From Pseudomonas serboccidentalis (lineage in GTDB: Bacteria; Pseudomonadota; Gammaproteobacteria; Pseudomonadales; Pseudomonadaceae), in NCBI RefSeq assembly GCF_028830055.1, contig NZ_CP101655.1, positions 1,264,132 through 1,328,131 of the forward strand: a stretch of 64,000 nucleotides of DNA. Direction: 5' to 3'. The notes beneath the pieces were generated by a model. That model had not been told where the DNA came from. It ran no database searches and saw only the letters and a list, made by a program, of their open reading frames with translations. This document shows positions 39,026 through 47,334 of this stretch, one piece after another. The position numbers were made by a program, and so were the translations under genes. Numbering within the stretch: position 1 is the stretch's first letter; the number at the start of each line of letters is the position of its first letter.

Positions 39026-39058
39026 CGCTGCAAGCGCTTTACATTGGTGCTTGCAGCG
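39026..39058. other. Stem-loop between gmk and rpoZ
   Basis: Perfect 10-bp inverted repeat CGCTGCAAGC (39026-39035) and GCTTGCAGCG (39049-39058) with a 13-base loop and no T tract. It could be an mRNA processing or stability element, or a weak terminator. Confidence 0.6.
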
Positions 39059-39175
39059 CGTTGAAGGGTCTGGTCAAAAAATCAGCGCTTCCCTAATCGC
39101 TGGTGATTTTTTAAACTGTTGAGTCCGCTCGCCCAACCGGGCAGCGCGCATATTGCATTCGCTCCGAGGAATACC

Positions 39176-39439
39176 ATGGCCCGCGTAACCGTTGAAGACT
39201 GCCTAGAACACGTGGAAAACCGCTTTGAGCTGGTCATGCTCTCTACCAAGCGTGCCCGTCAACTGGCCACCGGCGGCAAAGAGCCACTGGTCCAGTGGGA
39301 AAACGACAAGCCTACCGTTGTCGCCCTGCGTGAAATCGCTGAAGGCCTGATGAGCTACGAGTTCATCGCCGAGCAGGAAATCGTCCAGGATGAACCGCTC
39401 TTTGCTGCTTTCGAGGACGAGTCCAACGAGGCCGTCTAA
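39176..39439 (+). CDS. rpoZ: RNA polymerase omega subunit
   Basis: 87 aa. [20 protein letters not shown] and [20 protein letters not shown], then [14 protein letters not shown]: the complete RpoZ. GAGGAATACC just before ATG 39176. In the conserved gmk-rpoZ-spoT order. Confidence 0.97.
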   Translation: MARVTVEDCLEHVENRFELVMLSTKRARQLATGGKEPLVQWENDKPTVVALREIAEGLMSYEFIAEQEIVQDEPLFAAFEDESNEAV

Positions 39440-39496
39440 GCCTATGCCTGGTCGACGTAGCACGGCGCGGGAACACAGCCTACGGCAGGAGTCATC

Positions 39497-41602
39497 ATGC
39501 CGAGCATAGACGCCCTCGCCGATCGCTTATCGACCTACCTCGGCAACGACCAGGTCAACCTGGTCCGCCGAGCGTATTTCTACGCCGAACAAGCCCATGA
39601 CGGTCAGCGCCGTCGCAGTGGCGAGGCGTACGTCACGCATCCTCTTGCCGTGGCCAATATTCTTGCCGACATGCACATGGACCATCAGAGCCTGATGGCC
39701 GCGATGCTGCATGACGTGATCGAAGACACCGGTATCGCCAAGGAAGCGCTGCAAGCGCAGTTCGGTGAAACCGTGGCCGAACTGGTCGACGGGGTCAGCA
39801 AATTGACCCAGATGAACTTCGAGACCAAGGCCGAAGCCCAGGCTGAAAACTTCCAGAAAATGGCCATGGCCATGGCGCGCGACATTCGCGTGATCCTGGT
39901 CAAACTCGCCGACCGTCTGCACAACATGCGCACGCTGGAAGTGCTGTCCGGGGAAAAACGCCGTCGGATCGCCAAAGAAACCCTCGAGATCTATGCGCCC
40001 ATCGCCAATCGCCTGGGCATGCACGCAATTCGTATCGAGTTCGAAGACCTTGGCTTCAAGGCGATGCATCCGATGCGTTCCGCGCGGATCTACCAGGCGG
40101 TCAAGCGCGCCCGGGGCAACCGCAAGGAAATCGTCAACAAGATCGAAGAATCCCTCGGCCATTGCCTCGCTATCGACGGCATTCAGGGCGAAGTCAGCGG
40201 TCGCCAGAAACACCTCTACGGCATCTACAAGAAAATGCGCGGCAAGCGTCGGGCCTTCAACGAGATCATGGACGTCTATGCGTTCCGGATCATCGTCGAC
40301 AAGGTCGATACCTGCTACCGCGTGCTGGGTGCTGTACATAATTTGTACAAACCGTTGCCGGGGCGCTTCAAGGATTACATCGCGATCCCCAAGGCCAACG
40401 GCTATCAGTCGCTGCACACCACGCTGTTCGGCATGCACGGCGTACCGATCGAGATCCAGATCCGCACCCGTGAAATGGAAGAGATGGCCAACAACGGCAT
40501 TGCCGCTCATTGGCTGTACAAATCCAGCGGTGACGAGCAGCCCAAAGGCACTCACGCCCGCGCCCGTCAGTGGGTCAAAGGCGTGCTGGAAATGCAGCAA
40601 CGTGCCGGCAACTCGCTGGAATTCATCGAGAGCGTGAAGATCGACCTGTTCCCGGACGAGGTCTACGTGTTCACGCCCAAAGGCCGGATCATGGAGCTGC
40701 CCAAAGGCTCCACAGCGGTCGATTTTGCCTACGCGGTACACACCGACGTCGGCAACAGCTGCATCGCCTGCCGGATCAACCGCCGTCTTGCACCGCTGTC
40801 CGAACCGCTGCAAAGCGGCTCCACGGTCGAGATCGTCAGCGCGCCCGGCGCCCGACCGAACCCGGCGTGGCTCAACTTCGTGGTCACCGGCAAGGCGCGT
40901 ACGCACATCCGCCATGCGCTGAAACTGCAGCGCCGCTCCGAGTCCATCAGTCTCGGCGAACGCCTGCTGAACAAGGTGCTCAACGGTTTCGACAGTTCGC
41001 TGGAGAAGATCCCGGCCGAGCGGGTCAAGGTGATGCTCAGCGAATATCGCCTGGAACTGATCGAAGACCTGCTCGAAGACATTGGCCTGGGCAACCGCAT
41101 GGCCTACGTCGTGGCACGTCGCCTGCTCGGCGAAGGCGAACAATTGCCGAGCCCGGAAGGTCCACTGGCGATTCGCGGGACCGAAGGTCTGGTGCTCAGC
41201 TACGCCAAGTGCTGCACGCCGATCCCGGGCGACCCGATTGTCGGTCACCTGTCGGCGGGCAAAGGCATGGTCGTGCACCTGGACAACTGCCGCAACATCA
41301 GCGAAATCAGGCACAACCCGGAAAAATGCATCCAGCTCTCGTGGGCCAAGGATGTCACCGGCGAATTCAACGTCGAACTGCGCGTCGAGCTGGAGCACCA
41401 GCGCGGCCTGATCGCCCTGCTGGCCAGCAGCGTCAACGCAGCCGACGGCAATATCGAGAAAATCAGCATGGACGAGCGCGATGGCCGCATCAGCGTCGTC
41501 CAACTGGTGGTCAGCGTCCACGACCGTGTGCACCTGGCCCGCGTGATCAAGAAACTGCGCGCCCTGACCGGGGTCATCCGCATCACCCGCATGCGTGCAT
41601 AA
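39497..41602 (+). CDS. spoT: Bifunctional (p)ppGpp synthetase/hydrolase
   Basis: 701 aa. HD hydrolase domain (GEAYVTHPLAVANILADMHM, MLHDVIEDTG, with the HD pair), synthetase domain (EIMDVYAFRIIVDKVDTCYR, then RFKDYIAIPKANGYQSLHTT), TGS domain (FTPKGRIMELPKGSTAVDFA), and a C-terminal ACT domain (ELEHQRGLIALLASSVN). Intact HD and synthetase motifs fit bifunctional SpoT of the stringent response, downstream of rpoZ as in E. coli. Confidence 0.97.
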   Translation: MPSIDALADRLSTYLGNDQVNLVRRAYFYAEQAHDGQRRRSGEAYVTHPLAVANILADMHMDHQSLMAAMLHDVIEDTGIAKEALQAQFGETVAELVDGVSKLTQMNFETKAEAQAENFQKMAMAMARDIRVILVKLADRLHNMRTLEVLSGEKRRRIAKETLEIYAPIANRLGMHAIRIEFEDLGFKAMHPMRSARIYQAVKRARGNRKEIVNKIEESLGHCLAIDGIQGEVSGRQKHLYGIYKKMRGKRRAFNEIMDVYAFRIIVDKVDTCYRVLGAVHNLYKPLPGRFKDYIAIPKANGYQSLHTTLFGMHGVPIEIQIRTREMEEMANNGIAAHWLYKSSGDEQPKGTHARARQWVKGVLEMQQRAGNSLEFIESVKIDLFPDEVYVFTPKGRIMELPKGSTAVDFAYAVHTDVGNSCIACRINRRLAPLSEPLQSGSTVEIVSAPGARPNPAWLNFVVTGKARTHIRHALKLQRRSESISLGERLLNKVLNGFDSSLEKIPAERVKVMLSEYRLELIEDLLEDIGLGNRMAYVVARRLLGEGEQLPSPEGPLAIRGTEGLVLSYAKCCTPIPGDPIVGHLSAGKGMVVHLDNCRNISEIRHNPEKCIQLSWAKDVTGEFNVELRVELEHQRGLIALLASSVNAADGNIEKISMDERDGRISVVQLVVSVHDRVHLARVIKKLRALTGVIRITRMRA

Positions 41603-41626
41603 CTCAACCATTACAAGGAGTCATAC

Positions 41627-42007
41627 ATGACCAAGACTGTTATCACCAGCGACAAGGCCCCAGCCGCCATCGGTACGTACTCCCAGGCGATCAAGGCCGG
41701 CAACACCGTCTACATGTCGGGTCAGATTCCTCTGGACCCAAAGACCATGGAACTGGTTGAAGGCTTCGAAGCCCAGACCGTCCAGGTGTTCGAGAACCTG
41801 AAAGCCGTCGCCGAAGCCGCCGGTGGTTCGTTCAAGGACATCGTCAAGCTGAACATCTTCCTCACCGACCTGAGCCACTTCGCCAAGGTCAACGAGATCA
41901 TGGGCAAATACTTCGACCAGCCGTACCCGGCCCGCGCCGCCATTGGCGTTGCTGCCCTGCCGAAGGGCTCGCAAGTCGAAATGGATGCCATCCTGGTCAT
42001 CGAGTAA
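41627..42007 (+). CDS. ridA: RidA family reactive intermediate/imine deaminase
   Basis: 126 aa. [40 protein letters not shown] and [20 protein letters not shown] match canonical RidA, including the Arg in PARAAIG. It hydrolyses 2-aminoacrylate and other imines from PLP enzymes. AAGGAG upstream. 24 bases after spoT, the common spoT-ridA order. Confidence 0.96.
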   Translation: MTKTVITSDKAPAAIGTYSQAIKAGNTVYMSGQIPLDPKTMELVEGFEAQTVQVFENLKAVAEAAGGSFKDIVKLNIFLTDLSHFAKVNEIMGKYFDQPYPARAAIGVAALPKGSQVEMDAILVIE

Positions 42008-42080
42008 TGCACGCGGCGCAGCCTTCAACCGCTGCGCCGACTGCTCTGCGGTAAAGAAAAGGTTTTGAAAGGATTCCACC

Positions 42081-42821
42081 ATGCGCAAAGCGCTTGCTCT
42101 CTCGCTGCTCGCCATTTTCCTCGGCGGCTGTGCCAGCGACCCCGCCGACCGTGACATCAGCGGCACCTGGATCAACCAGGTGGCGATCGATGCTGCTGCC
42201 AAGGGCGGCCCCCTGCGCGAAGCGCTTCAGGCCTATGGCCCGAACCTGGAGTGGGACGTCAACACCAAGGCCGGTCAGGCCCGCTACACCAACGGTTTCG
42301 AGAACGTCGAAGGACGGTTGCAGGGCGAACAGTCCGGCGCCTGGAAAGTCGACTTCTATGGCAGCTCCGGCAGCGAGCTGAAACGCGACGGCGGCCAGAT
42401 GAAACAAGCCGCCACCGAGAACGAACCCGATCAGGTGTTCGACCGCGCACAAATCCCCGTGCCGGAAGGCGCACCGATCGGCGCCAGCTTCGAACGTGCG
42501 CTGTATTCGGCGTATCTGGGCGGCAGCTGGAAGATTGCCAGCGGCGACGGCGAAGGCAACACCGTGCAGTTCCAGGCCGATGGCCAGGTCTCCGGCCTGC
42601 CCGGCGCCGACCGCTACGCCCTGTGCCTGGCGGGCGACTGCGCCTCGATGAACAGCGACCACGACAGCATGTGGCTGCAGCTCAACGGCCAGGGCAACAA
42701 CTGGATCTTTGCCCGCAAAGGCAAGGCACTGGAGATTTTCCAGGCGGTGAACAGCGCACTGGCGGATGAAATGCCGCAGTTCACCCCGGGTGAGCGCAAG
42801 TGGTTGCTGGAGAAGCAGTAA
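42081..42821 (+). CDS. Hypothetical lipoprotein
   Basis: 246 aa. Lipobox FLGGCAS (Cys near residue 17), then DISGTWINQVAIDAAAKGGP. The middle part (SWKIASGDGEGNTVQFQADG, then GADRYALCLAGDCASMN) resembles META/lipocalin-like small domains; WLQLNGQGNNWIFARKGKAL follows. No specific function. AAAGGATT upstream. A conserved pseudomonad gene beside ridA, in line with PA5340 as I recall. Confidence 0.85.
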   Translation: MRKALALSLLAIFLGGCASDPADRDISGTWINQVAIDAAAKGGPLREALQAYGPNLEWDVNTKAGQARYTNGFENVEGRLQGEQSGAWKVDFYGSSGSELKRDGGQMKQAATENEPDQVFDRAQIPVPEGAPIGASFERALYSAYLGGSWKIASGDGEGNTVQFQADGQVSGLPGADRYALCLAGDCASMNSDHDSMWLQLNGQGNNWIFARKGKALEIFQAVNSALADEMPQFTPGERKWLLEKQ

Positions 42822-42847
42822 GCATCCCCCGAGAGCGACACATAACC

Positions 42848-42938
42848 CTGTAGGAGTGAGCCTGCTCGCGATGACGGTTTAACAGCCAACATAAGTGTTG
42901 AATGTTATGGCCGCACCGCGAGCAGGCTCACTCCTACA
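42848..42938. repeat. REP pair (type B variant)
   Basis: Arms TGTAGGAGTGAGCCTGCTCG and CGAGCAGGCTCACTCCTACA between convergent lipoprotein and SDR genes. Confidence 0.92.
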
Positions 42939-42959
42939 ATTGTTTGGGGTGACCGCAAG

Positions 42960-43817
42960 TCAGCACTTCCCTTCCAGGATTGCCGCATAACCTTCGCGAT
43001 AACTCGGATACGTCGGCGTCCAACCCAACGCTTTCGCCCGGGCATTGCTGCAGCGTTTGCTACCTGTGCGGCGCACGCTGGCGTCGTCCGCCCATTCGGT
43101 AACCCCCAGATAGTCCCGCAGCCACGCGACCACCTCGGCCAGCGGCGCCGGCGCGTCGTCCACACCGATATAGATGTCTTGTAACGGCTCGCCCCGACGA
43201 TCCGCCTCCAGCAGAAACGCCATCAGCCCTGCCGCGTCATCGGCATGAATGCGATTGCCGTACAGCGGCGGCTCGACCGCCACCCGATAACCGCGACGCA
43301 CCTGAGTCAACAGCCACTCACGTCCCGGACCGTAGATACCGGTCAGGCGCAGAATGCTCGCCGGGATGCCGCTTTTCAGAGCCACTTGCTCAGCCTCAAG
43401 CATCAACCGTCCGGAATATCCACTGGCGACGGTCTCTGAGTTTTCGTCGACCCACTCCCCTTCCTGCTGCCCATACACGCTGCTGCTGGAAACGAAGATC
43501 AGTCGATCAGGGGTCTGCCCGTAGTCGTCCAGCCAACTCAATACGTTCTGCAAACCCTGCACATACGCCGCGCGATAACCGGCTTCATCGTGATCGGTGG
43601 CTGCCGCGCAATACACCAGATAATCCACCGCCCCCACCGGCCAGGTCTCGGGGCAATCCTCCTTGAACAAGTCACCCGCCACGCCGATGACGCCCTCAGG
43701 CAGGCGCGAAACGTCGCGGCGCAGGCCGTGCACTTCCCATCCGCCTGCCACCAATTGCTTGGCCAGACGGCTCCCGACATCACCACAACCGGCGATCAAA
43801 ACCGAAGGCGCAGACAT
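42960..43817 (-). CDS. NAD-dependent epimerase/dehydratase (YeeZ-like SDR)
   Basis: 285 aa. N-terminal Rossmann motif LIAGCGDVGSRLAKQLVAGG, and an extended-SDR fold: VSSSSVYGQQEGEWVDENSE, then ILRLTGIYGPGREWLL. Resembles E. coli YeeZ; substrate unknown. Start ATG 43817. Divergent from exbB. Confidence 0.9.
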   Translation of the reverse strand: MSAPSVLIAGCGDVGSRLAKQLVAGGWEVHGLRRDVSRLPEGVIGVAGDLFKEDCPETWPVGAVDYLVYCAAATDHDEAGYRAAYVQGLQNVLSWLDDYGQTPDRLIFVSSSSVYGQQEGEWVDENSETVASGYSGRLMLEAEQVALKSGIPASILRLTGIYGPGREWLLTQVRRGYRVAVEPPLYGNRIHADDAAGLMAFLLEADRRGEPLQDIYIGVDDAPAPLAEVVAWLRDYLGVTEWADDASVRRTGSKRCSNARAKALGWTPTYPSYREGYAAILEGKC

Positions 43818-43904
43818 TCAAAAACTCCCGTTACAAGGGCTTAAACCACGCTCACCGGGTGACGAGTGGCTAGCAATCATCGAAAAAAAGATACTCTATT
43901 ACTT

Positions 43905-43933
43905 TTGTTAACAAGAATTACTTGCAATAATGC
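43905..43933. promoter_or_regulatory. Candidate exbB-exbD-tonB promoter region (possible weak Fur site)
   Basis: AT-rich TTGTTAACAAGAATTACTTG followed by CAATAATG, upstream of exbB. AAGAATTACTTGCAATAAT matches the 19-base Fur consensus at only about half the positions, so this is suggestive only. Iron control is expected for a TonB operon. Confidence 0.25.
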
Positions 43934-44005
43934 ACGCCACTTTTGTTCTCGGCCTCACGAGGCCTGGAAGAGCATCACCGTTTTTCTATCTCAGGTCCGG
44001 CCAGC

Positions 44006-45001
44006 ATGACACGTAATCTATTCCCCGCTTCGCCAACCACACGACCTCGCACCTGGAGCGCGGTAGCCGCCCTGCTGCTCAGCCTCATGCTGGCACCGGT
44101 TGCAGCCTTTGCTGACGCCACTGCCCCCGCTGCCACCCCATCGGCCGCCACCGCTCCACAGGACGTGCCGAGAAATCCTGACGGCAGCGTCGACACCTCT
44201 TCACTGCCGCCAGAAGTACAAGCATCCCTGGCCAGGTTCGGCGAACTGGCAAAGCAGATCGACCCGCAACAGCTGGAAGCCGACAACAGCCTGGGCATGG
44301 CCCACGACCTGTCGCCGTGGGGCATGTACCAGAACGCCGACATCATCGTGAAAATCGTGATGATCGGTCTGGCCATCGCCTCCATCATCACCTGGACCAT
44401 CTGGATCGCCAAAGGCTTCGAGCTGATGGGCGCCAAGCGTCGTCTGCGTGGTGAAATCGCCGCCCTGAAAAAAGCCGCCACCCTCAAGGAGGCCAGCGCG
44501 ACGGCCGCCAAAGAAGGCACCCTCGCCAACCTGCTGGTGCACGACGCGCTCGAAGAAATGCGCCTGTCGGTCAACAGCCGTGAGAAAGAAGGCATCAAGG
44601 AGCGTGTCAGCTTCCGCCTCGAACGTCTGGTAGCCGCCTGTGGCCGCAACATGAGCAGCGGCACCGGCGTCCTCGCCACCATCGGTTCCACCGCGCCGTT
44701 CGTCGGCTTGTTCGGTACCGTGTGGGGCATCATGAACAGCTTCATCGGCATCGCCAAGACCCAGACCACCAACCTCGCCGTCGTGGCACCGGGCATCGCC
44801 GAAGCGCTGCTGGCCACCGCACTGGGTCTGGTTGCAGCGATTCCAGCCGTTGTGATCTACAACGTGTTCGCCCGCTCCATCGCCGGTTACAAGGCGCAGG
44901 TCTCCGACGCTTCGGCGCAGGTCCTGCTGCTGGTCAGCCGCGACCTCGATCACCAGCCTGAGCGCAGCAGCTCGCAACCGCACATGGTGAAAGTGGGGTA
45001 A
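44006..45001 (+). CDS. exbB: TonB-system biopolymer transport protein ExbB
   Basis: 331 aa from ATG 44006. Longer than E. coli ExbB because of a signal peptide (AALLLSLMLAPVAAFA) and an Ala/Pro-rich periplasmic segment, as in Pseudomonas. Membrane segments: ADIIVKIVMIGLAIASIITW, GVLATIGSTAPFVGLFGTVW and APGIAEALLATALGLVAAIP, with the conserved TIGSTAPFVGLFGTVWGIM. Forms the proton-driven motor with ExbD and TonB. First gene of exbB-exbD-tonB. Confidence 0.97.
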   Translation: MTRNLFPASPTTRPRTWSAVAALLLSLMLAPVAAFADATAPAATPSAATAPQDVPRNPDGSVDTSSLPPEVQASLARFGELAKQIDPQQLEADNSLGMAHDLSPWGMYQNADIIVKIVMIGLAIASIITWTIWIAKGFELMGAKRRLRGEIAALKKAATLKEASATAAKEGTLANLLVHDALEEMRLSVNSREKEGIKERVSFRLERLVAACGRNMSSGTGVLATIGSTAPFVGLFGTVWGIMNSFIGIAKTQTTNLAVVAPGIAEALLATALGLVAAIPAVVIYNVFARSIAGYKAQVSDASAQVLLLVSRDLDHQPERSSSQPHMVKVG

Positions 45002-45007
45002 TCGGCC

Positions 45008-45436
45008 ATGGGCCTGCATTTGAAAGAAGGCGCAGACGACGATCTGGCCGAGAACCACGAAATCAACGTCACGCCGTTCATCGACGTGATGCTGGTCTTG
45101 CTGATCATCTTCATGGTGGCCGCACCGTTGGCCACCGTGGACATCAAAGTCGACCTGCCCGCCTCGACCGCCAAACCGGCGCCGCGGCCGGAGAAACCGG
45201 TGTTCCTCAGCGTAAAAGCCGATCAGCGCCTGTACATCGGCGACGATGAAGTCAACGCTGACACCCTCGGCGCCATGCTCGACGCCAAGACTCAAGGCAA
45301 GAAAGACACCACCATCTTCTTCCAGGCCGACAAAGGCGTGGACTACGGCGACCTGATGAGCGTGATGGATAAATTGCGCTCGGCCGGTTACCTGAAGGTC
45401 GGTCTGGTGGGCCTCGAGAGCGCAGCCAAGAAATGA
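45008..45436 (+). CDS. exbD: TonB-system biopolymer transport protein ExbD
   Basis: 142 aa. One membrane helix with the functional Asp: NVTPFIDVMLVLLIIFMVAA, then a periplasmic domain (VFLSVKADQRLYIGDDEVNA). Starts 7 bases after exbB and overlaps tonB by 4. Confidence 0.97.
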   Translation: MGLHLKEGADDDLAENHEINVTPFIDVMLVLLIIFMVAAPLATVDIKVDLPASTAKPAPRPEKPVFLSVKADQRLYIGDDEVNADTLGAMLDAKTQGKKDTTIFFQADKGVDYGDLMSVMDKLRSAGYLKVGLVGLESAAKK

Positions 45437-46182
45437 TCACGACGCGCCATAAGCTGACGCGTTACAGCGGTAGCCTGGCCGTGGTGCTGGGCGTTCACGC
45501 GCTGGCCATCGCGCTGGCGCTGAACTGGACCGCCCATCCGCCCATCGAATTGCCGCCTCAGGCAATGATGGTCGAGCTGGCACCGGTTCCGGCCCCGCCA
45601 CCGCCTGCTCCGCCGAAAGTCGTCACACCGCCGCAGCCACCGGCTCCGGTCGAAGAGTTGCCGATTCCGAAACTGGCTGAAGCCCCCAAGGCCGAGATTG
45701 CCGTACCGAAGCCCAAACCCAAGCCAAAACCGAAACCGCAGCCGCCCAAACCGGTCGAGAAAAAACCGGAGCCTGTGAAGGAAAAACCTTCCGAGGAAAA
45801 ACCGGCTGACACGCAACCGACCCAGGCACCGACGGAGAAATCCGCGCAGCCGGCACCGGGGCCGTCGCCCGCACAGTTGGCCGCCAAAGCCAGCTGGCAA
45901 GGCACCCTGCTCGCGCATTTGGCCAAGTACAAAAAGTACCCGGCCAGCGCTCAGGCACGGGGCAAGGAAGGCTTGAACCGTCTGCGCTTCGTGGTCGATG
46001 GCGAGGGCAACGTGCTGTCGTTCGAACTGGTGGGCCGTTCCGGCAACGCCGATCTGGACCGGGCCACCCTGGAAATGATCCGCCGCGCGCAGCCGCTGCC
46101 CAAGCCGCCGGCCGACATGCTGAACAACGGCTCGATCGAAATTGTTGCGCCGTTTGTGTACTCCCTCGAACGCCGCCGCTAA
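45433..46182 (+). CDS. tonB: TonB energy-transducing protein
   Basis: 249 aa. N-terminal anchor SGSLAVVLGVHALAIALALN; proline-rich region with repeated KPKPKPKPKPQP and EKPSEEKPAD motifs (about 60-140) spanning the periplasm; C-terminal TonB domain (YKKYPASAQARGKEGLNRLR, then ATLEMIRRAQPLPKPPADML). ATGA overlap with exbD (start 45433). Confidence 0.96.
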   Translation: MITTRHKLTRYSGSLAVVLGVHALAIALALNWTAHPPIELPPQAMMVELAPVPAPPPPAPPKVVTPPQPPAPVEELPIPKLAEAPKAEIAVPKPKPKPKPKPQPPKPVEKKPEPVKEKPSEEKPADTQPTQAPTEKSAQPAPGPSPAQLAAKASWQGTLLAHLAKYKKYPASAQARGKEGLNRLRFVVDGEGNVLSFELVGRSGNADLDRATLEMIRRAQPLPKPPADMLNNGSIEIVAPFVYSLERRR

Positions 46183-46189
46183 GTAGCAA

Positions 46190-46270
46190 GATCAAAAGAT
46201 CGCAGCCTTCGGCAGCTCCTACAGGTATCCGCATTCCCCTGTAGGAGCTGCCGAAGGCTGCGATCTTTTG
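46190..46270. repeat. REP pair (type A)
   Basis: Perfect arms GATCGCAGCCTTCGGCAGCT and complement between tonB and oxyR, which are in the same direction. Confidence 0.92.
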
Positions 46271-46395
46271 CTTTTCACCTCATCCATAAACGGCAAACTC
46301 ACATTGCCCGGTGTCGCATTCCTCACTCAGTCTGATAACGTGCGTCTATCGATTGCAGCCGTTATGCTTGGCCCGCAACTTCATGGACGCTCGCT

Positions 46396-47325
46396 ATGAC
46401 TCTCACAGAATTACGCTACATCGTTACCCTCGCCCAAGAGCAGCACTTCGGCCACGCCGCCGAGCGTTGCCACGTCAGCCAGCCAACCCTCTCGGTGGGC
46501 GTGAAAAAACTTGAAGACGAACTCGGTGTGCTGATTTTCGAGCGCAGCAAAAGCGCCGTGCGCCTGACCCCGGTCGGCGAAGGCATCGTTGCGCAGGCGC
46601 AGAAGGTGCTGGAGCAAGCGCAAGGCATCCGTGAACTGGCCCAAGCCGGCAAGAACCAGCTGACCGCCCCGCTGAAAGTCGGCGCGATCTACACCGTCGG
46701 CCCGTACCTGTTCCCGCACCTGATTCCACAACTGCACCGGGTCGCCCCGCAGATGCCGTTGTACATCGAAGAAAACTTCACCCACGTGCTGCGCGACAAA
46801 CTGCGCAACGGCGAGCTCGACGCGATCATCATCGCCCTGCCGTTCAACGAAGCCGACGTGCTGACCCTGCCGCTGTACGACGAGCCGTTCTACGTGCTGA
46901 TGCCGGCCCAGCACCCGTGGACGCAAAAAGAATCCATCGACCCGGCCCTGCTCAACGACAAGAGCCTGCTGCTGCTCGGCGAAGGCCATTGCTTCCGCGA
47001 TCAGGTGCTCGAAGCCTGCCCGACCCTGGCCAAGGGCAACGACGGCGCCAAGCACACCACGGTGGAATCCAGCTCGCTGGAAACCATCCGCCACATGGTC
47101 GCGTCCGGTCTGGGCATTTCGATCCTGCCGTTGTCGGCCGTCGACAGCCATCACTACGCCCCGGGCGTGATCGAAGTACGGCCGCTGTCGGCGCCGGTGC
47201 CGTTCCGCACCGTGGCGATTGCCTGGCGCGCCAGCTTCCCGCGGCCGAAAGCCATCGAGATCCTCGCCGACTCCGTTCGCCTGTGCTCGGTGGCCAAGCC
47301 AGCGGCGCCGGTTACGGCCGGTTAA
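46396..47325 (+). CDS. oxyR: Hydrogen peroxide-sensing regulator OxyR
   Basis: 309 aa LysR protein. N-terminal HTH MTLTELRYIVTLAQEQHFGH, AAERCHVSQPTLSVGVKKLE; redox cysteines in GEGHCFRDQVLEAC with the E. coli Cys199/Cys208 spacing. Activates catalase/alkyl hydroperoxide genes on oxidation. recG follows 9 bases later, the usual oxyR-recG pair. Confidence 0.97.
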   Translation: MTLTELRYIVTLAQEQHFGHAAERCHVSQPTLSVGVKKLEDELGVLIFERSKSAVRLTPVGEGIVAQAQKVLEQAQGIRELAQAGKNQLTAPLKVGAIYTVGPYLFPHLIPQLHRVAPQMPLYIEENFTHVLRDKLRNGELDAIIIALPFNEADVLTLPLYDEPFYVLMPAQHPWTQKESIDPALLNDKSLLLLGEGHCFRDQVLEACPTLAKGNDGAKHTTVESSSLETIRHMVASGLGISILPLSAVDSHHYAPGVIEVRPLSAPVPFRTVAIAWRASFPRPKAIEILADSVRLCSVAKPAAPVTAG

Positions 47326-47334
47326 GCGAGCGTC

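Noticed and set aside
39527..41611. 694-codon minus-strand ORF opposite spoT
   Set aside because: Full-length shadow of spoT; no domain.
45700..45800. Pro-Lys tandem repeat as a mobile or satellite repeat
   Set aside because: It is the TonB proline-rich spacer coding sequence.
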